Source of the DNA: Fomitopsis serialis
Taxonomy: Eukaryota; Basidiomycota; Agaricomycetes; Polyporales; Fomitopsidaceae
Length of the DNA: 64,000 bases
Assembly: GCF_022376445.1 (NCBI RefSeq)
Contig: NW_025954999.1
Location: 62,001 to 126,000, forward strand
Direction of reading: 5' to 3'
Shown: positions 55,529-64,000 of the stretch, piece after piece
How the letters are laid out: every line of letters begins with the position of its first letter
Numbering within the stretch: position 1 is the stretch's first letter
Made by a program: the position numbers and the translations under genes
Notes under the pieces: model-generated
Told to the model about the DNA's origin: nothing
What the model saw: only the letters and a program-made list of their open reading frames with translations
Databases searched by the model: none

Positions 55529-57283
55529 ATGTCTTCCGCGGACGCACTCGGTCCCCAACTCTCCCGAGGAGACACCAAGAAGGACTACGGCGATGACGAT
55601 CTGTATGTCTCCCCGGGCCCGCCCACGCTCAACTCGCAAGACCTCTTGGTGGAGGCTCGTCCACCGCTGGACTACAGCTCGTCTAGCGCGTTCTTCTCGA
55701 GTGCTTGGCGCCGCTTCTGCAGTATTTGGACGAAGCGGTTCATTCTGTCTCTGCTTGCGGGACAGCTGGTATCGCTCTGCATAACCTGTACGAATGTGAC
55801 GACCACGGAGCTGGTGGACCGCAACTGGTCATTGCCGACGACGCAGACATGGTTCCTGTGAGTGTCTCGTAACAGCTAAGTCTGTATCGTCGGTTCCCGC
55901 GCCTTCCGAACGCACATAGTAGGCGGAGTCCAGTGGGTTCGATGTGGGGTCACACCGGGCGCAATGTTAGTCGACGGCCAGGCTGAGCGAGGCTGTCGCG
56001 ACCTTGGCAAGGCGACCCACGTTGAGTGGCACAGTGTCCGGATTACCGAATATCAATGTCCGACGACTTCCACTCCTATACGCACTTTTTGTGCGGGGCC
56101 CAATGATGTGGACCTAGCTGAAATACGATACTCTGGACAAAATTACCGACGTCTTAACAGATACTTCTCGCTGTTCGTGGTATACACGCCCTACACGATC
56201 TACCAGTACGGATTCAAGGGTTGGCTGCAGATGATCTTCCGAGACGGCTGGAAGTGTACGTCTGCATCCCCTACGCTCACTTCATATCTCACACGCACCT
56301 CCTAGACATTATTCTGGCCGCGTGCGACGTCGAGGGCAACTTCCTCGCGGTCAAGGCATACAACTACACGACCTCCTCTCCTGCGAGCTGCTCGACGCCT
56401 GGGCGATCCCGTCCTGCCTTTTCTTCTCCTGGGTCTACACGCGCACGCGGTACCGGCCCTCTCAGCTCGTTGGCGTGCTCGTCTGTATCGGCGGCTTGGG
56501 CATGCTCGTCGCGTCGGACGAGCTCACGGACAAGGACTGGCCGGCGGCGAACCGCGGCTTGGGTGACGCGTTCATGGTCATTGGTGCGACTTTGTATGGC
56601 TTTAGTACGTGCTCGGCTGGTAGTTTGTGCGGATGGGTCTGACGAGATGTGCTGTAGCGAACGCGACGGAGGAGTTCTTCGTGCGCCGGTCGCCTCTGTA
56701 CGAGGTCGTCGGCCAGCTCGGAATGTGGGGCATGATCATCAACGCGATCCAAGCTGCCGGACTTGAGCACCAGGCCATGCGGGAGGCAACCTGGAGCGGC
56801 ATGAACAGTGAGTCCTCGTCAAGCTTTGCTCGCAGGCTGGGTCATTGATTGCGTCTGCCAGTCGGTCTCCTCGTCGCGTACACCGCGTCGATGTTCATCC
56901 TCTACACTGTCGCCCCGATGCTGTACCGCATGGCCTCCTCTGCGTATTACAACCTGAGCATCCTCTCGAGCGACTTTTATGGGCTACTCTTCGGGCTGTT
57001 CCTCTTCGTACGTTGGCTCTGCGCATGCCCTGGGTCGCTCATCGCTGATGGGATCCACGTAGCACTACAAGCCGTTTTGGTTGTACTTCCCCGCCTTTGC
57101 GGTCGTCGTCCTCGGGCTCATCATCTACTTCTGGAGTGCTCCGCGTACGTTCTCATCATGCATCTTTGTGAAGAGACTAATGTGACGCCTGTAGCCGAGG
57201 CGCAAGGCAAGATTGAGCCCCGCATACCTGCGTACGTGGAGCGGCAGCACGACACGATCAACATCGTCGCAGGACAAGTGTAA
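55529..57283 (+). CDS. SLC35F-type membrane transporter, one frame slip
   Basis: Multi-pass drug/metabolite-transporter superfamily protein, about 396 aa, SLC35F1/F2/F6 branch. Exons: 55529-55857, 56161-56255, 56306-56604, 56658-56807, 56862-57007, 57063-57144 and 57195-57283. Membrane segments include FILSLLAGQLVSLCITCTNV, YFSLFVVYTPYTIY, LVGVLVCIGGLGMLVA, GLLVAYTASMFILYTVA and FAVVVLGLIIYFW. Family blocks are DVEGNFLAVKAYNYT, LLSCELLDAWAIP, NATEEFFVRRSPLYEVVGQL and SSAYYNLSILSSDFY. Exon 3 is 299 nt and should be 300; the slip is near 56375, between NYT and LLSCELL, in a CCTCCTCTCC tract. The first intron (303 nt) is long. The transported substrate is unknown; it sits in an intracellular membrane or the plasma membrane. 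Confidence 0.88.
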
Positions 57284-57637
57284 GATTACAGTAGAGTTGT
57301 CACGATCCGGTCTCGAGTGGTGTACGAGCTCGATCTTCATGTAGCGCTAATCTAGGTCTGGAATGTTTGCTTGAAATGCTCAGCTGTTGGTGCAGGGTTC
57401 CGCGTGAGTGAGCTGACTGATTGTCTGTGCGGTCGTACAAGGTGAAGGGTGATGGAGTACGAAATGTAAGGGAGCGTACAGGTCCGTGAGCAACCAAGAT
57501 AGTATACAAGGATCCAAGAAAGCACGAGGAGAGGTCAATACATAGTAAAGGAGTGGGACCGGTGCGATGGTAAGTAGTAATAATCAGTAGTCACTTTCTC
57601 GTAGATGCTGAATATGGCGATCCCCGAGGCCATCACT
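57284..57637. other. Intergenic, tail-to-tail
   Basis: About 350 nt between converging stops. Nothing was recognised. Confidence 0.5.
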
Positions 57638-58466
57638 TCATGCAGAAGTGAAATCGACGGGGTAGCGCGGCTTCGGGGCCGGCTGCTGCTGCTGTTCCTG
57701 CTGCAGCTTTTCGTGCTGCTTCCGCCACTCCTCGAACATCTTGTACTGCTCGTCCTTGAGCGTTTGCATCTGCTGCAGGTGCTGTTCGCGCTGGGTGCGG
57801 GCCTCGGCCAGTTTCTGGGCCGACAACGTTGAGTTCAGCGATTGGAAGGCATACGGCAGTGACACTTACGACTTTCAGGCTTTGCACGGTCGCGAGAACA
57901 GAGTCGAGGGTTGCCTCTGACAACTCGGAGATCTGTGGAAGCAGATGAGCGTGGTTCTCGACCGATGACAAGCCCAAGAAACTCACAGTATCGGTGGCTT
58001 GCTTTCCGAGTGCCTGCACACGGTGACGCTCTTCGTCCCAGCGGTCAGTCGGCATCGGCGCTGGCAGGACATGCGGAGCCTGGGCCTGCGCTTGTCCTGG
58101 GACAGTAGCGGCTGGGGTCTCTTGTACGGACGAAGGCGACTGCGAGGGCCTGTGTCCGTCCTTCGAGCTCCAGCTCCATCCCCAGCGCCTGCCGCACTCC
58201 CTCTTCTGCTCTTCCGCGCCGGGGGTGTTGCCTGTGGCGTACGCCTGTGCGCCGGAGCCCGAGGGAACGGGGTATGCGTCCTGGGGGATGCGGTCGCGCC
58301 AGCAGTGGCGCGCCTTCCACTCGTGCGCCTGGTGCGACTTGATCCAGAACGTCGCGGTTCCCGCACCGATGAGGAACCAGAGCAGGCGCGGTGCGCGGCG
58401 GTGGCGGCGGAAGCCGCGCCAGTACTCGGCGGGATAGGGATGTCCGGCCCAGGGATTCTGCATCAT
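57638..58466 (-). CDS. Single-pass membrane protein with C-terminal coiled coil (unknown)
   Basis: Not recognised as a named family. About 239 aa in exons 58466-57987, 57932-57870 and 57814-57638; phases close. A short N-terminus (MMQNPWAGHPYPAEYWRGF) with Arg/His-rich RRHRRAPR precedes one membrane segment (LLWFLIGAGTATFW). A Pro/Ser-rich linker follows, then amphipathic helices: ISELSEATLDSVLATVQSL and a Gln/Glu-rich coiled coil (LKDEQYKMFEEWRKQHEKLQ) with a poly-Gln run. It ends YPVDFTSA. Topology and location are undetermined. It shares a divergent promoter region with the U2AF gene. Confidence 0.75.
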
Positions 58467-59009
58467 GTATGGGCGAGTAGTAGTAGTAGGTTGGTGTTGT
58501 GAGAGTAGGTGTGGTCTGACGGTACTCGGTATTGCTCGATGGGTCCAGTATGGCGCCGCCAGTGCACCAGTCTTATACCGGGCGGGATGCTGTGCAGTTC
58601 TTTTGTTGCCGAAGGTGTGCGTCGGCCAAAGCGATGTGCCCGCCGTACGCGTAACACGGCCGGGGTGGGACGGTGTGGGCGTACGGACAATTGTTTGCGC
58701 CATTTTGGCACCGCCGGGCCCCTGCGTCAGCGGGGGGCTCACGTACTCGCGGCAGGGTGAGTGCGACCAACCTTCGGAGTTGGACTCAGATGCATATGCG
58801 CGTCTGGCCGGCATCGCAGACGGCGCGTCGCGTCGTGCCTTGCCACAAATATACATCCACGTGACCCGTGTCACAGTCAATTCTGCACAACATGCCCAGA
58901 ATAGGGTTATCGTGCAAATCCGCAAAGTCGGCCACATTGCGTCCGAGGTCGTTCTTTGCCTGCAGCGTCTCTCACCCGCCTCCCACCAGACGAGCAGGCA
59001 AACGCAGAA
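58467..59009. promoter_or_regulatory. Divergent promoter region (membrane/coiled-coil gene / U2AF)
   Basis: 543 nt between divergent starts, with a (tag)n-like tract (gtagtagtagtagg) at about 58476-58490. It holds both promoters by position; no factor site is claimed. Confidence 0.45.
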
Positions 59010-61192
<2,183 letters not shown>

Positions 61193-62223
61193 GCAAGTAA
61201 TCCGGGCCCCAATGTACTAGGGCTGCGGGCTTTCTTGAACGTACTCGTCTTCGCTGTATTTATCTGCTGCCTCTGTGTCGTGATCGACCTTGTCCTGAAC
61301 GTGATGACGGCGCGCTCCGATGTTCCTCTGGCTGGTGTCTGTGCACAGGTTCGCGGGTACGACCATATATGTATATATTTTCGACCCTGCTAGCATTCCG
61401 TAGGTGTTCCACCTCGTGTACTTTTGTGGCGCTGTACATGAGCACTGCGAATGCTTCCGAATACGAATTCGAGACTCAAGGCGGCCTGCCGTGTTATACG
61501 GTTCCTCAAACGTGAAAGGACATGGTATGTACACCGCCGTTGCCGGTGAGTCGGGCGAAAGTATCATTCCCGACCTGCACGTCGGTCAGCCTTGCGCTGG
61601 TCGAGCTAGCAAGGCAAGGTAGCAAGGCCGTCAGACCATATGGCTGCAATGTTTCAGAGACTGCGCACCCAGTCTTTCTTGCAGTCTCGATAAGCCTGGA
61701 AGAAGTCAAGGCATTGTTCACGGTCGAATTCATTCCGGTTGAGGCAGTCCATCGACGCCTTGGCTGCGCGGTCGCATGGGCTGAAGGAGGCCGTGTGTCA
61801 ACGAAAGGTCGGGATAGAACAACGTCAACATGCGCACTCGACAAACTTCGTGGTTATTCGACCCTGAGGTGCATGTCCTGTCAGCTAATGTCCCGGTCAG
61901 CTAGCTGTCCTTCAGTACTATTACCTGCAGCCTTTCCCTATAGTCATCAGGCTTGGCGTTCTCCTGAGGGTGTGGCAGAGGCTCTGGCTCCGTTTTGTCG
62001 CTTGTTGAAGTGGCCCTGGCCATTGTGTTGTCGATGGTGTTATGGGAGAAGCAGCATAGTGGGAGCCGAAGTCTGACCCGCCCGCGGGATTGAGGCGCAC
62101 CCACGTGACACGCATCCCTATACGGCACATCAAGGTCGGCCGCGGCACCGACTTGCTCGGAGTCGTCAGTGCCCGCGTTGCGCAGGCTATCCGACAACGA
62201 CCTTGCTCTAGACACTCATCATC
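61193..62223. other. Intergenic, FIS1 upstream side
   Basis: About 1 kb; 61193-61450 is probably the U2AF 3' untranslated region. No gene was recognised. Confidence 0.45.
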
Positions 62224-63003
62224 ATGCCCACAGAACTCCCATATGCTGCGGATGCAGAGGTCTCGTTGTCGTACGACGAACTGGAGGTGCGTAGCAGACA
62301 TTGGATCGACACTTGTTTGTGCTGAAGGCTGTCTCATAGGTGCTACGCCTGCAGTACCAGAAGGAACTCTCGCAGTCCCATGTCACGATACAGACGAAGT
62401 TCAACTATGCATGGGGACTTGTGAAGAGTCCATTACAGGAAAATCAGGTTGAGGGTGTGAGGCTACTGCAAGGTGAGTCCCGGCTACTTGGGTTGCGTTC
62501 TCGCCGACTGACGCCTGGTCCTGCTGCCCTGCAGAGATCTACCGTGCGGAGCCAACAAGGCGAAGGGAATGCCTATACTACCTAGCACTCGGCTACTACA
62601 AGATGGGGAACTATGAGGAGGCAAGGAGATTTAACTGTGCGTCACTGAGCTCTGCTCCCTGTCAGCCGCTGATACTGGAATGCTTTGTTTGCCGGCACGC
62701 GTCGATCGTAGCCCTCTTAATGGATAAGGAACCCTCGAACATGCAAGCACAGAGCCTTGCCAGTCTGATTGACCAGCGGGTCACCAAAGGTTCGTCCTCT
62801 TCACTGTAAATCCAAAGGGCGACTGCGCGACACTGACTTCTTCCTTTCTTCTCCCGTTCACTGCGACCTACCCAACCGTCACATGCACCTTGTCCTTGTA
62901 CCGCACTTCAGAAGGATACATCGGTATGGCACTGGCGGGCGGAGCTGCCGCAATCGGCACAATCCTCCTCGCGTCTCTTATACGGCGAGCAGCCCGCAAA
63001 TAA
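62224..63003 (+). CDS. FIS1: Mitochondrial fission 1 protein
   Basis: Tail-anchored outer mitochondrial (and peroxisomal) membrane adaptor for the dynamin Dnm1, 155 aa, the normal family length. Exons: 62224-62286, 62340-62472, 62535-62636, 62712-62789 and 62912-63003; phases close. The TPR-like helical bundle includes [45 protein letters not shown] and [19 protein letters not shown]. The C-terminal anchor [20 protein letters not shown] is followed by the basic tail RRAARK needed for mitochondrial targeting. The correct exon 2 acceptor is catag|GTG, giving [10 protein letters not shown]. Its exons are all under 135 nt and no single ORF reveals it. Confidence 0.95.
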
Positions 63004-63733
63004 TACTACTGCTTGTATCTGACCCTCGTCTCTCTGATCCCTGCCTCGCACGATGACCTCCGTGCTGCTGCGTCGACCACTACGCGCCCTCTTACACGCA
63101 ACCACCCGCCCGGACAATCCCAACTCAACGCGCTGATTTCGCTCTCCTGCACGTACCGTATGTTATAACGATGTATATACGAACTGAATACTACACATGT
63201 ACGACACACTCTTTTGGTCTGTTGATACTTATTACAGTACAGCTCGGGCACGACATGATAGCAGATGATGGTATAGTTCTGGATAGTGTGAGGGATCTAG
63301 GTTTTCGACTTGCTGCGTATAATGTCATACACATATATCTACGCATTGCCATGTTGGCGTCGAATACGAACCACAGATGGCTGCATGATGTCAAGTCAAG
63401 TACTTTCTCATAACTACTGCTACAACAGCCATGGAGGTGCGCGGACGTACGAGTCGAGGGACCGAAAAAAATCGAAGACACAGGCTGTTCATCGTCCCTG
63501 TCGACAATAAATAGTTGTATAGTCTATGATGCGTCCTAACTACGTTACAGTCATCGGTGTCTGCGGTGGACAGCAGAGTGGGTCGCTGTGCTCAAGGGTG
63601 GGTAAACCGCTCGATGGCAGAAGCATCTCGCTGGCGACCTACACGTACCATGCATTGACGTCCGCACCACCTCTTCATGTCGGCAGGAACGCCGCTTGAG
63701 AAAATCAATGAGCCTATGCAACCCCAGCACCAG
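63004..63733. other. Intergenic, tail-to-tail
   Basis: About 730 nt; AT-rich with ataaatagt-like 3' untranslated sequence near 63508. Nothing coding was recognised. Confidence 0.45.
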
Positions 63734-64000
63734 TCATAGCATCGCACCTGCTTCCTGGTACATCTGCTCATTCGTGCGCTTGAAGGCCACGATGCCGAGG
63801 AACACAAAGCCGATGAGAACGCCGATCTCGAAGAGAATCCAGATCGCTGCCCAAGCTATGTACGAATAAGAATGGCGGACATCAGCTTGCTCAGATTGAG
63901 CGGCGATGGGTGGGGCGGAGGGTGGCGATACTCACCGTGAGCGGGCACGCGTGGTAGAGCATCGCGAATTGCGTCGCGTCCGAGTCGTTGGATTTACGGA
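63734..64000 (-). CDS. 3' end of a membrane protein (continues beyond the window)
   Basis: The last exon, 63855-63734, encodes WAAIWILFEIGVLIGFVFLG, one membrane helix, then IVAFKRTNEQMYQEAGAML and stop. The preceding exon ends at about 63936 at a gtgagt donor, and its reading DSDATQFAMLYHACPLT looks protein-like. The phase between the two exons is one off, so either another base is missing or the upstream frame is different. The family is not recognised from this fragment. Confidence 0.45.

Overview
The window looks like nuclear DNA of an agaricomycete (mushroom-forming basidiomycete). Genes are dense, on both strands, and split by many short (about 45-70 nt) GT-AG introns, often with a visible CTAAC/CTGAC-like branch site. 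The protein set is typical of that group: multi-exon P450s, F-box/LRR-like proteins, a short Cys-rich metallothionein, a Ste50 with two SH3 domains, and fungal complex I and Rix1-complex subunits. No tRNA, rRNA, CRISPR array or intact transposon was found.

Layout. 0-2.1 kb: ATP synthase alpha (5' end cut). 2.3-2.6 kb: an imperfect inverted repeat. 3.0-5.6 kb: a short-chain dehydrogenase and a complex I 21 kDa subunit. 5.8-10.3 kb: a RanBP2-zinc-finger nucleoporin-like protein and the TFIIH kinase CDK7/Kin28. 11.1-13.6 kb: a probable 5-hmdU-DNA-kinase-type helical domain fused to a chromodomain, and an unknown ORF. 14.1-19 kb: Ipi3/WDR18 and a DnaJ protein. 19.6-26.2 kb: Ste50 (SAM-RA-SH3-SH3), divergent from a 1,200-residue disordered protein with adaptor-ear-like FxDF motifs. 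27.6-32.9 kb: secreted GH5 hydrolase, second copy of the dehydrogenase, and a 34-aa metallothionein. 33.6-39 kb: F-box protein and P450. 40.7-46.3 kb: J-domain protein, OHCU decarboxylase, degenerate cytidylyltransferase and a second P450. 48.4-54.3 kb: coiled-coil protein, second F-box paralogue and a Zap1-like zinc-finger regulator. 55.5-63 kb: SLC35F-type transporter, small membrane/coiled-coil protein, U2AF large subunit and Fis1. A membrane-protein 3' end closes the window.

How the genes relate. Most are unlinked housekeeping genes: respiration (ATP1, complex I), transcription and splicing (CDK7, U2AF), ribosome assembly (Ipi3), mitochondrial division (Fis1) and MAPK signalling (Ste50). 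The 27-52 kb part is more accessory, with a secreted hydrolase, P450s, and dehydrogenase and F-box families each present twice in opposite orientation. The metallothionein and the Zap1-like factor both point to metal homeostasis but are 20 kb apart, so any link is functional rather than operon-like.

Two points stand out. First, the chromodomain fusion is the best candidate for a little-described system (chromatin-targeted handling of a modified base). Second, at least seventeen coding exons or exon ends slip frame, and every slip is explained by one missing base, never by an extra one. This looks like systematic 1-bp deletions in the sequence rather than a set of pseudogenes, and gene models here should be read with that in mind.
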